This document shows, piece by piece, positions 39,743 to 49,271 of a stretch of DNA of 64,000 nt (position 1 is the first letter of the stretch; every line of letters starts with the position of its first letter). Source of the DNA: Brevibacterium album DSM 18261 (GTDB lineage Bacteria > Actinomycetota > Actinomycetes > Actinomycetales > Brevibacteriaceae). Under the pieces are notes generated by a model that did no database searches, was not told the origin of the DNA, and worked only from the letters and a program-made list of their open reading frames with translations. The translations under genes and the position numbers were made by a program. Location of the stretch: assembly GCF_000426445.1 (NCBI RefSeq), contig NZ_AUFJ01000009.1:186001-250000 (forward strand). The letters run 5' to 3'.

Positions 39743-40896
39743 CCGAGATGCCCAGGACGCCCGCCGTGCACGCACTCGTCGAATCGCCCTTCCAGTTCCT
39801 CTCCGCGCTGGAGGCGCTGCACGCCGTGGCAGGTCCGGCCGATGTGCAGGCGGGAGGCCGGGGCACCGGCCAGCGCGCCGTCGTCCACGTCCGGGCCGAG
39901 GCTCGCGGCATGGGCGATTTCCTCGACCGCTTCCCCACCGTGCTGCTGCCTGCCGGGGTCTCCGTCTCACGGAGCCTGCCAACGGCCGCGCAGCTGGTGC
40001 GGGAGGGTGCGGAGCGGCTGCTGCTCGGGGATCTGTGCTCGGGCCGGATCCAGCGCATCCTGCTGGAGGGCTGGTTCCTCCGGCGCCTCCCGCGGATCAC
40101 GGTGCTGGACGACGGTCTCGCGACGCTGTCGGTCATGCGGCAGCTCGTGGCCGGCCCCGGGCCCCTGGAACGACCCAGGCAGCGGCTCGATCCCGTCCGC
40201 CGGCAGCTGTCCTCGGCCTTCGCCGCACGCCTGCGCGGGCTCGCGGGCAAGGGCCGCGTCGACTGGTTCACGGCTCTCCGCCCGGATGCCGGGCTCACGG
40301 CCGACGTCCGCAGCGCGGGCATCCTCGTGCATCCGCACACCTTCGAGCTCGCGCGAACCCGCGGCACCGGTCTCGCGGCGCTCCCCGCAGCAGATGCGCC
40401 TCCGGGAGCCCCGGCGGGCTCCGCAGCCGAGCCCGCACCCGCCTCGCCGGCGGAGGCTCCGGCCGTCGTGATCGGCTCCGCGATGGCCGCTGACGGCCTC
40501 GTGCGGGCGGAGAGCTACGAGGCCTGGCTGCGCGAGGTCGCCGCCGCACGGCCGGCCGTGTACTTCCCGCACCGGCGCGAGACCGCCGAGGCGCTCGACC
40601 GGATCGCCTGCATTCCGGGGCTCACGGTGGAGAGTGCCGGCCTGCCGCTCGAACTGCGGCTGTCCGCGCTGCCTGCGGGGGCACAGGTGCACAGCGTGCC
40701 CTCCACTGCGGTGGTGGGGCTGTCCACCATGCACCCGGGCGCCGCATTCGTCCTCCGGGACGTCCCCGGAGACTGGTGGACCGAGGATGCTCCGCACGGC
40801 TTCCGCCGGATGACCGAGGAGAGCTTCCGTATGCTGAGCGCATGGGTGGACGACGCGGCCGGGACGCGGTGCGCGGCGGAGGCGAGCGCGTGCTGA
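39739..40896 (+). CDS. Putative sialyltransferase-like glycosyltransferase
   Basis: A 385-aa protein that looks like a divergent member of the bacterial sialyltransferase group. It opens with VHALVESPFQFLSALEAL, as in GT52-like enzymes. ITVLDDGLATL near residue 121 fits the DDG motif, VYFPHRRETAEAL near 275 is in the place of the HP motif, and HSVPSTAVVGLS near 319 fits the Ser/Thr motif. GTG start overlapping the upstream stop by 4 bp. Acceptor and linkage unknown. The motif order is the main support; overall similarity was judged by eye. Confidence 0.6.
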   Translation: MTEMPRTPAVHALVESPFQFLSALEALHAVAGPADVQAGGRGTGQRAVVHVRAEARGMGDFLDRFPTVLLPAGVSVSRSLPTAAQLVREGAERLLLGDLCSGRIQRILLEGWFLRRLPRITVLDDGLATLSVMRQLVAGPGPLERPRQRLDPVRRQLSSAFAARLRGLAGKGRVDWFTALRPDAGLTADVRSAGILVHPHTFELARTRGTGLAALPAADAPPGAPAGSAAEPAPASPAEAPAVVIGSAMAADGLVRAESYEAWLREVAAARPAVYFPHRRETAEALDRIACIPGLTVESAGLPLELRLSALPAGAQVHSVPSTAVVGLSTMHPGAAFVLRDVPGDWWTEDAPHGFRRMTEESFRMLSAWVDDAAGTRCAAEASAC

Positions 40897-42152
40897 ACCG
40901 GGGCGACTCCGCGGCGAGGACCGCCGCCGGGCCCCGTCTCCCGTCCGGTCCCGACCGCCCGCGCCTCGTGGCGGTGGCCGACAGCGAGTCGTACCTCAAA
41001 TGGGCGGCGCGCCTGCTCGACCGCCTCGGGGACTTCGACACCCGGCTCGTGCTCATGGACACCCCAATCCTGCCCGCGGCAGCGCAGATCGAGGCGGCCA
41101 CGGCCGGCACCTCGTGGGCCGGGCGCAGGCCTGCGGTCATCGGCAGGCGCGGACTCGCCGCACTCCTGACCGAACTGGGGCCGCACATCGTGCTGGCGGC
41201 CGCGACGGGGCCGGTGGTCCAGCAGATCCACGCGACCGCGGCCCGGCTGCGCCCGCGGCCGGGGCTGGTCTCCGGGCTGCCTGGGGTGGGGCTGCCGGCG
41301 ACGGGGAAGGGCGCGCGGTACCGGCGCCTCGGCGATGCCTTCCTCACGCACTCGCACCGCGAGGCGGCCGAGTACGCGCGGGTGTACGCCGGGCTGCGCC
41401 TGCCCGCCGAGATCCTCACGACGCGGCTGCCGATGCTCGAATCTCAGGCGCCGCCCGCTGCCCGGGGCGGCGCGGACGGTGTGCGCAGGCTGGTCTTCGC
41501 CCCGCAGGCGAAGGTCCCGGTGCGGCGGGAGCAGCGGGAGGCCGTCCTGCGCGCGCTGGCCGCATGGGCCGCGGCTGCGCCCGGGCGCGAGGCGGTCGTC
41601 AAGCTGCGCTCGCGGGAGGGCGAGCAGGAGACCCACCACGAGCACGTGAGCTACCGGGAGCTGCTCGCGCAGCTGCGCGCCGCGGGCGAGGCAGGACCGC
41701 AGGTGCGCGAGGGGTACGGGCCGATGTCCGATTTCCTCACGCCGTCCTCCGCGCTCGTGACGGTGTCCTCGACCGCCGCCCTCGAATCGCTGGACCGCGG
41801 GCTGCCCACCGCGATCATCTCGGATTTCGGGGTGGACGACGAGATGCTCAACGAGGCGTTCGCGGGCTCTGGCACGGAGCGCACGCTCGCGCAGATCGCG
41901 GCGGGGGACCTCCCCTTCGCCTCCGAGCGCTGGCTCGAGGAGAACTACTTCCATGCGGAGGACGGGGAGCTCGAGCGCGGGCTCGCACTGCTGGCCCTCC
42001 GGGCCCGCGAGCGGCAGCTCCCGGGCCTGCGACGACAGGCCGCGATGCAGGATCTGCGGCGAGTGCGGGCGGAGCTGCGGACGCTGGCGCCCGCGCCGGT
42101 GGTGCGCGCCTACCGGGCCGGGGCCGCGGCGGTGCGCGGGCTCAGCCGATGA
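40890..42152 (+). CDS. DUF6716-like putative glycosyltransferase
   Basis: A 420-aa protein of the kind annotated as DUF6716 putative glycosyltransferases in actinobacterial nonulosonate clusters. LVAVADSESYLKWAARLLD near residue 30 is the recognisable opening. RLVFAPQAKVPVRREQRE, AVVKLRSREGE and LVTVSSTAALESLDRGLPT suggest a GT-B fold, the last like the Ser/Thr-rich donor loop. GTG at 40890, 7 nt after GGAGG, overlapping the previous stop by 8 bp. Last gene of the operon; it converges on and overlaps gtrA by 11 bp. Confidence 0.62.
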   Translation: MLNRGDSAARTAAGPRLPSGPDRPRLVAVADSESYLKWAARLLDRLGDFDTRLVLMDTPILPAAAQIEAATAGTSWAGRRPAVIGRRGLAALLTELGPHIVLAAATGPVVQQIHATAARLRPRPGLVSGLPGVGLPATGKGARYRRLGDAFLTHSHREAAEYARVYAGLRLPAEILTTRLPMLESQAPPAARGGADGVRRLVFAPQAKVPVRREQREAVLRALAAWAAAAPGREAVVKLRSREGEQETHHEHVSYRELLAQLRAAGEAGPQVREGYGPMSDFLTPSSALVTVSSTAALESLDRGLPTAIISDFGVDDEMLNEAFAGSGTERTLAQIAAGDLPFASERWLEENYFHAEDGELERGLALLALRARERQLPGLRRQAAMQDLRRVRAELRTLAPAPVVRAYRAGAAAVRGLSR

Positions 42153-42714
42153 CCTCGCGTTCGGGGGCCGGGGCCTCGCCGCGGTCGGGGAACACCCACG
42201 TGCGGTAGATCCAGAAGCGGAAGACCATCGCGAGGCCGATGCCCACGATGTTCGTCGAGATGTTGTAGGTGAGCGGATCGCGTAGCCCCAGCAGGTACCA
42301 CGTGACGCCGAGCGGCGCGACGACGATGACCATGCCGAGGGCATTGGCGACCGCGAACTTCCAGATGGTGGAGAACTCGGAGCCGGAGTTCCTGCTGCCG
42401 TAGGTGAGGAAGCGGTTGCCGAGCCAGGCGACGGCTACGGAGACGACGGTTGAGACGACCTTCGCCTTGACGGGGCTGCCGTCGAGCAGCGCGGGGACGC
42501 CCGCGAAGCCGAACAGGAGCAGGTTCGACAGCCCCACGTCCACGATGTAGGCGAGTCCGCCCACGGACAGGAACGAGAAGACCTCGCGCACGAGGCGCCG
42601 GAGACGAGCCCAGCGGGAGGCGCGCCGGACGTCCTCAGAGGAGGGGGCGGCGTCCTCGGCAGGTGTGGCGGGCCGGGGCTCGGGGTGCGCGGCGACCTGT
42701 CGGGAGCTGTCCAA
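42142..42714 (-). CDS. GtrA-family membrane protein
   Basis: A 190-aa GtrA-like protein with four membrane helices: FLSVGGLAYIVDVGLSNLL, VVSTVVSVAVAWLGNRFL, NALGMVIVVAPLGVTWYL and VGIGLAMVFRFWIYRTWVF, the last ending in the family motif. GtrA proteins help move polyprenyl-linked sugars across the membrane. The start is TTG, supported by GAGGAAA seven bases upstream. The cytoplasmic N-terminus of 40 residues is acidic and Pro-rich. It converges on the nonulosonate operon, consistent with a role in lipid-linked sugar supply for this locus. Confidence 0.85.
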   Translation of the reverse strand: MDSSRQVAAHPEPRPATPAEDAAPSSEDVRRASRWARLRRLVREVFSFLSVGGLAYIVDVGLSNLLLFGFAGVPALLDGSPVKAKVVSTVVSVAVAWLGNRFLTYGSRNSGSEFSTIWKFAVANALGMVIVVAPLGVTWYLLGLRDPLTYNISTNIVGIGLAMVFRFWIYRTWVFPDRGEAPAPEREVIG

Positions 42715-42852
42715 TGCGTGTTTCCTCGGCTGGGATGGGACGCACGGCTGGCACGCCCGAGTTGACGGACACCCACTCTACGACCGATGGCAGGATGCGG
42801 GCGCCTCCGACACAGAAGACTTGCTGGGGATCACGTCAGAGCGCTCGCGGTC

Positions 42853-43947
42853 TCACATGCTCTCGACGTGCCGGGACAAGTGCCGTGGCACGGGCTGATG
42901 CTGCCGCCCGGCAGACGAGATGGCGACGGACCGAGGGCGGGAGCGAGTGGAAAGGGGCTTGAGGAGGAGCCCGGCGAGCCGTCTGCTGGGCTCCGAAACG
43001 GCCCAGTGCAGAGGCCGGACGGCGAGCAGCTGAGCCAGGGCCCAGGCGAGAAGCGCGCAGAGGACCACCGCACCGATCTGCACCGCTCGCTCATAGCCTC
43101 CGTCATAGATCGTCGCCAGGGTGGGAGTGAGCAGGATGACCGCCAGGCCGTGCAGGAGATAGACCGACAGAGAACGTGCCCCGATGGTGGTGACGGATGT
43201 TGTCCGATCGGGCACGGCGGTGAGGAGCGCAACAATGGCGAGACCCGCGATGAGATAGAGGCAGAGGCGGATGAAGATGCCGTGGACGAGTCCCACCTCG
43301 AGCCATTCGTAGTTCCGGCTGCCGTAGAGCCACTCGCGCTCGAGGTCCGCGACGAACAGGGCAAGCGGCGGGCAGGCCGCAGCGATGACCATGCCGACCC
43401 TGAACCACGGCAGCAGAGCGGAGGGCCAGGTGAGCAGGGTGCGGCCGAACACCTTCCCCAGAACGAAGAAGGACCAGAACACGAGCGCGCGCGACAGTGA
43501 GAACTCATAGTCCGCGAAGGGCACCGCCCCGGCGAGCAGCCCGGTGGCGACGGAGACCACGACCATGACCCGCGGAGCCCTCTCGATGAGCGGCACCGTG
43601 AAGTACCAGGCGATCATCGCGAAGAGGAACCACAGGATCCAGTGCGGCCTGATCCAGCTCCATTCGAAGGGGTCACCGGCCAGCCGCTCCGCGACGTAGT
43701 AGACGAGCTGCGCCGCGAGGAGCGTAAGGAGGAGATTGAGGATCCGTTCGCCCAGCCGCTTCGATTTAGCAGTGATGCCCGCGAGGAACACGAAGGCCGG
43801 CATGTGGAACGCATAGATCGAGGTGAGCACGAGGCGCCCGAGGCCGTCGTCCCACCCGGAGCTCAATCCCTCAAGCAGATGCCCGAGGACCACGAGCACG
43901 ATGAGGACGCCCTTGGCGTTGTCGATCCGTCTGTCCCGCACAGGCAT
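42853..43947 (-). CDS. Acyltransferase-3 family membrane protein
   Basis: A 364-aa integral membrane acyltransferase. It opens with RRIDNAKGVLIVLVVLGHLLEG, whose D-x-x-K/R and H are typical of the acyltransferase_3 family (WcjD/NolL/fucose acetylase-like). HMPAFVFLAGITAKSKR near residue 48 is the second family motif. About ten helices follow, including LSVYLLHGLAVILL near 270. It would O-acetylate or succinylate a surface sugar from acyl-CoA. ATG start; divergent from the TagF operon. The neighbouring glycosyltransferases make modification of the local polymer likely. Confidence 0.85.
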   Translation of the reverse strand: MPVRDRRIDNAKGVLIVLVVLGHLLEGLSSGWDDGLGRLVLTSIYAFHMPAFVFLAGITAKSKRLGERILNLLLTLLAAQLVYYVAERLAGDPFEWSWIRPHWILWFLFAMIAWYFTVPLIERAPRVMVVVSVATGLLAGAVPFADYEFSLSRALVFWSFFVLGKVFGRTLLTWPSALLPWFRVGMVIAAACPPLALFVADLEREWLYGSRNYEWLEVGLVHGIFIRLCLYLIAGLAIVALLTAVPDRTTSVTTIGARSLSVYLLHGLAVILLTPTLATIYDGGYERAVQIGAVVLCALLAWALAQLLAVRPLHWAVSEPSRRLAGLLLKPLSTRSRPRSVAISSAGRQHQPVPRHLSRHVESM

Positions 43948-44213
43948 CGGGACAAACTAGCATCCGCTTCTGCACTTCCTCCGCATTCGCCTCATCGTCC
44001 GCTCATACTTCTTCCAGGAAAAGCAGAACATTCATTCCTCGAATCGCAGGACCGTTGAGGTCAGGAGATTCCCACCCAGCCCCACTCCCCTTTCAGGACG
44101 CTCTCTCGAAACTGAGATGTACAGTGCGACAGCAGAAGAGGCGGAGTTCGCCGATGAATCATCGATCTAGGTGAATTACGCTTCACGGCATTTCCCCAAC
44201 CCAGGAGACCTCG
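43948..44213. other. Divergent intergenic region before TagF operon
   Basis: About 265 bp of lower GC than its surroundings, without a gene. It must hold promoters for the acyltransferase (leftward) and the TagF-GT4 operon (rightward). A TACAGT hexamer at 44117-44122 is a possible -10 box. I found no convincing -35. The rightward gene has a clear AGGAG ribosome-binding site. Confidence 0.4.
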
Positions 44214-46745
44214 ATGGCACAGCTTTCCCTCAGGAGTCGCGCGCACAGGCGCCTCGTCACGGAGACGGTAGCCCGGTCCCGCCGCCTCCCCGTCAGGAAG
44301 AACACCGTCCTCTACGAGGCGAATTCCGGACGGGGAGCGGTCTGCAACCCTGAAGCGATATTCCGTGCACTCATGGCAGCACCGGACATGTCCCACCTCA
44401 AGCATCTCTGGGTGCTCGAGGAGGACTGCCTGAACGATCCGATCGTCACGGAGTTCGAGAAGGCGAAGAATGTGCGCTTCATCGAGTACAAGTCCCTCGA
44501 GTACTACTACGCACTTGGGACAGCCGGGTACCTCATCAACAATTCGACCTTCCCTCCGGAGCTCGCGAAAAGGCCGGAGCAGACCTACATCAACACCTGG
44601 CACGGGACGCCGCTGAAGCGGATGGGGTACGACGTCGAGGACGGAGGGCCTGACACCCGGAACATCATCAGGAACTTCCTGGCGGCCGATTGGATACTGT
44701 CACCGAACCCCTTCACCACCGAGACCATGCTGCGCAAGGGCTACCGCCTGGACGGGATCTTCCGCGGGAGGATCGCCGAGGTCGGATATCCGCGCATCGA
44801 CCATCAGTTCACCGACGCGATCGGCCGCAAGGACATCCTCGAACGTCTTCGCGCGAGCGGGACTGCCGTGCCCGCCGGCGCGAAGATCGCTCTGTACGCT
44901 CCCACCTGGAAGGGCGCGTCCTTCTACGATCCCCTGGACGAGATGGCCTCCACGGCGGAGTTCGTCACCGAGCTCCAGGAGCGCCTGGGCCCCGGCTGGC
45001 GGGTTCTCCTCAAGGTCCATCAGCGCGTCCTCGCGCAGGCGGATGCGCATCCCGAGCTCCGCGACCGGCTCGTGCCGAACCACATCCCTGCCAATACGGC
45101 GCTCGCAGTCTCGGATGCACTCATCACCGACTACTCGAGCATCTTCTACGACTACCAGGCCCTCGAACGGCCGATCCTGTTCTACATTCCCGACTACGAC
45201 TCCTACTCGGGCTACCGCGGCCTCTACCAGGAGCCCGCGGACTGGCCCGGGCCCATCGTCACCACGGTCGAGACCGCGGCGGAGGCTCTCCTCACCGCGC
45301 CGGACGAGGCCGTGACGGACCGCCTCCATGCCGCGCGGCAGACCTACAACCCCCACGACGACGGACGGGCGTCGCAGCGTGTGGTGGACCTCGTGTTCCG
45401 CGGCAGGGACACCGGCGGGACCGTGATCTCCGACTTCTCGGACGGGCGGACGAGCCTGCTGCTCTATCCGGGCGGCCTGCTGCCCAACGGCATCACGAGC
45501 TCGTGCATCAACATGCTCAACTCCCTGGACTTCGACCGATTCGACGTCTCCGTGGCCTACGGCCACAGCACCCGGCCGGATGCGCTCGACTTCCTCAGCC
45601 GGATCGACTCCCGCATCCGCTTGCTCCCCCGCATCGGTCGCTTCACCACGGGCAAGAAGCCCGCAGAACAGGTTCTCGGAGCCGAGTTCCCCTGGGGAGA
45701 CGATGCACGCGCACCGCGCGCCCGGAAGGACTTCCACGACGAGTGGCGGCGCTGCTTCGGAGACGCCCGCTTCGACCACGTCATCGACTTCTCCGGCTAC
45801 GGGCCACTGTGGGCGGGGGTCTTCGCCGCAGCGCCCTCCGGAGTGAAGTCGATCTGGCAGCACAACGACATGGTCTCCGAGGTGTCCAAGGAGATCAACG
45901 ACTCCACTCCCCATGAGCGCCGCCTCAAGCAGGTCTTCGACCTGTACAACGACTTCGACACCGTGGTCGCCGTATCGCCCAGCCTCTGCGAGCTCAACCG
46001 TGCCGGGCTCCAGCACTATGCGCCCCACACCACCTTCACCTATGCGCGGAACCTCATCGACGGTGAGGCGGCCCTCGCCCGGGCCCGCCCGCAGTTCGAA
46101 CTGCAGCGGCCCCAGGCCGAGGCTCCGCCGGGAGCCGATCTGCGGACGCAGGTCCGCCTGCTCACCGATGCGTACGGCGGCGAGGCCGTCGCCCAGGCGG
46201 TGGAGTTCGAGACCGTGCTCTCGAGGTTCCTGCCGCCGTCGGAGGACACCACCTTCCTCACGATCGGCCGGATGAGCCCCGAGAAGAACCAGGCGAGGAT
46301 GATCCGCGCATTCGCGCAGGTGCACCGGGAGAACTCGGCCACGCGGCTGGTGATGGTGGGTGACGGAGTTCTCCGTGAGAGCCTGCAGTCACTGGTGCAG
46401 AGCCTCGGACTCGCCGATGCTGTGGCATTCACGGGCCAAGTGCCCAACCCCTTCCCGCTGTACGAGGCCGCAGACTGCTTCGTCCTCTCCAGTGACTACG
46501 AAGGTCAGCCGATGGTCATACTCGAGGCGAGGGTCCTCGGCCTGCCCATCGTGTCCACCCGGTTCGCCTCGGTGAAGGACGCGCTCAGCAAGGAGCAGGG
46601 ACTCATCGTCGAACGCTCCGACGAAGCACTCGCCGAGGGTATGCGCGCCTACCTGGAGGGTGCCGTGCCGCAGCAGGAATTCGACTGGAGGGCATACAAC
46701 GCACGCACACGCGCCGAGTTCCTCTCCGCTGTGAGGGCCGTATGA
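44214..46745 (+). CDS. TagF-type polyol-phosphate transferase fused to GT4
   Basis: An 843-aa fusion. Residues 30-400 are a CDP-glycerol glycerophosphotransferase (TagF) domain: INTWHGTPLKRMGYD near 127, YPRIDHQF near 193, IALYAPTWKG near 222 and DALITDYSSIFYDYQ near 302, including His and Ser/Thr residues that bind the CDP-polyol phosphate. Residues 420-843 form a GT4 glycosyltransferase with FLTIGRMSPEKNQARM near 684 and [18 protein letters not shown] near 762 (E-x7-E). One chain would add polyol phosphate and a sugar, building or decorating a teichoic-acid polymer. ATG after AGGAG; stop overlaps the next start. Two paralogues lie at 53170 (truncated) and 60682. Confidence 0.88.
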   Translation: MAQLSLRSRAHRRLVTETVARSRRLPVRKNTVLYEANSGRGAVCNPEAIFRALMAAPDMSHLKHLWVLEEDCLNDPIVTEFEKAKNVRFIEYKSLEYYYALGTAGYLINNSTFPPELAKRPEQTYINTWHGTPLKRMGYDVEDGGPDTRNIIRNFLAADWILSPNPFTTETMLRKGYRLDGIFRGRIAEVGYPRIDHQFTDAIGRKDILERLRASGTAVPAGAKIALYAPTWKGASFYDPLDEMASTAEFVTELQERLGPGWRVLLKVHQRVLAQADAHPELRDRLVPNHIPANTALAVSDALITDYSSIFYDYQALERPILFYIPDYDSYSGYRGLYQEPADWPGPIVTTVETAAEALLTAPDEAVTDRLHAARQTYNPHDDGRASQRVVDLVFRGRDTGGTVISDFSDGRTSLLLYPGGLLPNGITSSCINMLNSLDFDRFDVSVAYGHSTRPDALDFLSRIDSRIRLLPRIGRFTTGKKPAEQVLGAEFPWGDDARAPRARKDFHDEWRRCFGDARFDHVIDFSGYGPLWAGVFAAAPSGVKSIWQHNDMVSEVSKEINDSTPHERRLKQVFDLYNDFDTVVAVSPSLCELNRAGLQHYAPHTTFTYARNLIDGEAALARARPQFELQRPQAEAPPGADLRTQVRLLTDAYGGEAVAQAVEFETVLSRFLPPSEDTTFLTIGRMSPEKNQARMIRAFAQVHRENSATRLVMVGDGVLRESLQSLVQSLGLADAVAFTGQVPNPFPLYEAADCFVLSSDYEGQPMVILEARVLGLPIVSTRFASVKDALSKEQGLIVERSDEALAEGMRAYLEGAVPQQEFDWRAYNARTRAEFLSAVRAV

Positions 46746-49252
46746 ACCCCGGACGCGCAGGCCGCTCACTGAGGGTGCTGGGGCATCGCCTCACCGCACG
46801 GCTGAGGGCGGCGCAGGCGGAGCGGAAGGTGAGCGCGCCCTCACACGCAGGAGCCGCACACCGTGCAGACGACGCAGCCGGAGGAGAGACCACCCCGACA
46901 GCGGCACCGGCGGCGTTCGGACCGGTGCACGGAGTGAGAGCAGATCTGCGTGCGGTGCGCTGGGAAGGCTCTGCGCTCCTGGTGGATGGATGGGTGACAG
47001 TGGGCGGACGGGCGCGGAAGGCGCCCCCCGTCCTCCGTGTGCTCACGGTCCCCGCGGGCGGCGAGCAGCCGCACTCCGAGACATCCGCCCTCCTCACCGC
47101 TGGAACGGAGCTGCCCACGGAGCCCGCGCCCTGGCTCGATGCCAACGGCTTCGTGGACAAGGGCCACGATCTCACCGCCGCGTCCTTCCGGGCCGTGTGC
47201 AGGGTGCAGGATCTCTGCGGATCGCCGCACGACCGGCTGCAGCTGGTCGTGCAGTACGGAACGGAGGCCGCAGAGGTCACGCCCTTCACCCACAGGTATC
47301 GCTGGGGGTCGGCGGGACATCTGCAGTCGCTCGTAGCGTCCGGCCTCCGCCTCGCGCCGCAGTGGAGCGAGGAACGCGGGCTGTGCCTCCTCCGCTCGGC
47401 ACCCGAGGCATTCGCCGAGGGGCCGCCGCACCCGGAAGGAGAGCAGCTCACGGTGCCCCTCGGCCTCGTCCCCGGCTTCGCACCGGTGAGCGCGCAGTGG
47501 AGTCTGGAGAGGGCCTCGTGCCCGGTGCCGCTGAACCTGACCCACAGCGCCGGCGGCGGCAGCGAGCTGCGGATCGGGCCGGTCGTCGGCGCCCCTGACC
47601 CCGGCTCCTGGGCCATCGCTCTCACCGGTGACGACGGCACCCGCAGACACGTGCACTGGAGTGCCGCGGACTGGGAGCCGGTTCCGTTCGCCGGCTGCAC
47701 GCTGGAGAGAGGGACAGGCGGCCTGGTGCGGCTGACCCGCGCACCCCGCCGCTGCCCGGCCGCGGATGTGACGCTGTCCGACGCGCACCTCGCGATCACG
47801 CTGGCTGCGACGGCACCGGACTCCGTCTCGCATCTGCTGCTCCGCGGGGCCCGCACGGAGCTCCGCGGTGAGCGCGCGGAGGCGTCGCGCTTCAGCATCC
47901 CCCTGGCACACCGCGCGTGGCGGGCGGAGATCGACGCGCCGCCCTCCGGCGGGTATCGCGCCTGGGCCGTGCTCGAGGACGGGGACGAGGTCCCCGTGGT
48001 CCTCACCGGGCCGCTGAGCGCCCGGACTCCGCTCCCCCTGCAGGGTCCCGCCGCCGTCCGCGCCGAGCACGCGCCGGACGGACAGCTCTACTTCGACTTC
48101 GCCGCGCCGCTCGGCCTCGACGAGAGGGGGCGCAGCAGCCGCAGATCGCTGGCCTCTGCCTGGACCGGCCCCGGCAAACCTTCCCCTGCCGACGGTGTGT
48201 TCCTGGAATCCTGGTACGGCAAGACCGTCTCGGACAACCCACCGGCCCTCCTCGAGGCTCTGCAGGCGGAGGGCGTGCCCGGCCCCTACTACGTCACGGT
48301 GGCGGACCGTTCGGTGGAGTACCCGGCCCAGGCGGAGCCGGTCATCGCGGGCAGCCGCGCGTACTGGCAGGCACTGGGCGCCAGCAGGCTGGTCGTCTTC
48401 AACACCTGGCTGCCGAGCGGGTTCAGGAGGCACAAGGACCAGTACATCGTCCAGACCTGGCACGGCACGCCCCTCAAGGCTCTCGGTGCGGACGTGCCCC
48501 ACCGGCGCGGCAAGCCGGAAGCGGTCGAGCGGCTGCGGAAGGGCTCCCGCGAATGGGATCTCCTCCTCTCCCAGAACCCCTACTCCACGGAGATCCTCCG
48601 CCGCGCCTATGCCTTCGAGGGCGAGGTCGCGGAGACCGGGTATCCGCGCAACGACCGTCTGGGCGGCAGCGGAAAGGATGCGCTGCGCGCGCGTGCCCGT
48701 GCGGACCTGGGCCTCTCCCCCGAGGCCGTGGTGGTCCTCTACGCCCCCACGTTCCGCCCGGAGGCCAAGGGCAGCCTCGGCCCCCTGGACACAGCGGGGC
48801 TCATGGCACGCCTTCCCGAGGACGCCGTGCTCCTCGCGCGGGGCCACAGCGTCACCCTGCGGCGGGGGAAAGACCTCAGGAGCGACCGGGTGGTGGATGT
48901 GACCTCGTATCCGGAACCCGCTGACCTCATGGCCGCGGCCGACTGCCTGGTCACCGACTACTCCTCCATCATGTTCGACTTCGCCGTCACGGGCAGGCCG
49001 ATCCTGTACTTCACCCCCGACTACGAGGACTACCTGGAGACCGGCAGAGGCGGATACTTCGATCTCGCCGCCGAGGCTCCGGGACCGCTGCTGCGCACGG
49101 AGACCGCGCTCGCGAAGGCGCTCACGGAGACCCTCTACGGAGGCTGGACCCCGTCCGAGGCCTACAGGCGCTGGCAGCGGGAGTTCGTCCCCCACGACGA
49201 CGGGGAGGCCGCCCGCAGACTGGCCGCCCGGATCTCCGCGGCGCTGCGCTGA
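46742..49252 (+). CDS. TagF-type CDP-glycerol glycerophosphotransferase family protein
   Basis: An 836-aa protein. The N-terminal 430 residues are a beta-rich module unlike the fused GT4 of its neighbour, probably acceptor-binding. The C-terminal TagF domain runs from about 460 to 836: LVVFNTWLPSGFRRHKDQ, YIVQTWHGTPLKALGADV near 570, LLSQNPYSTEILRRAY near 600, VVVLYAPTFRPEAKG near 660, and DCLVTDYSSIMFDFAVTG near 738. It likely polymerises polyol-phosphate units at the membrane. The ATG overlaps the upstream stop by 4 bp. The donor may be CDP-glycerol or CDP-ribitol; no TagD/TarI cytidylyltransferase is in the window. Confidence 0.86.
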   Translation: MNPGRAGRSLRVLGHRLTARLRAAQAERKVSAPSHAGAAHRADDAAGGETTPTAAPAAFGPVHGVRADLRAVRWEGSALLVDGWVTVGGRARKAPPVLRVLTVPAGGEQPHSETSALLTAGTELPTEPAPWLDANGFVDKGHDLTAASFRAVCRVQDLCGSPHDRLQLVVQYGTEAAEVTPFTHRYRWGSAGHLQSLVASGLRLAPQWSEERGLCLLRSAPEAFAEGPPHPEGEQLTVPLGLVPGFAPVSAQWSLERASCPVPLNLTHSAGGGSELRIGPVVGAPDPGSWAIALTGDDGTRRHVHWSAADWEPVPFAGCTLERGTGGLVRLTRAPRRCPAADVTLSDAHLAITLAATAPDSVSHLLLRGARTELRGERAEASRFSIPLAHRAWRAEIDAPPSGGYRAWAVLEDGDEVPVVLTGPLSARTPLPLQGPAAVRAEHAPDGQLYFDFAAPLGLDERGRSSRRSLASAWTGPGKPSPADGVFLESWYGKTVSDNPPALLEALQAEGVPGPYYVTVADRSVEYPAQAEPVIAGSRAYWQALGASRLVVFNTWLPSGFRRHKDQYIVQTWHGTPLKALGADVPHRRGKPEAVERLRKGSREWDLLLSQNPYSTEILRRAYAFEGEVAETGYPRNDRLGGSGKDALRARARADLGLSPEAVVVLYAPTFRPEAKGSLGPLDTAGLMARLPEDAVLLARGHSVTLRRGKDLRSDRVVDVTSYPEPADLMAAADCLVTDYSSIMFDFAVTGRPILYFTPDYEDYLETGRGGYFDLAAEAPGPLLRTETALAKALTETLYGGWTPSEAYRRWQREFVPHDDGEAARRLAARISAALR

Positions 49253-49271
49253 GACCGACCAGGGAGGAATC

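Noticed and set aside
44160..44213. Operator dyad GTGAA-TTCAC before the TagF operon
   Set aside because: Five-base arms are too short to separate from chance without comparison to relatives.
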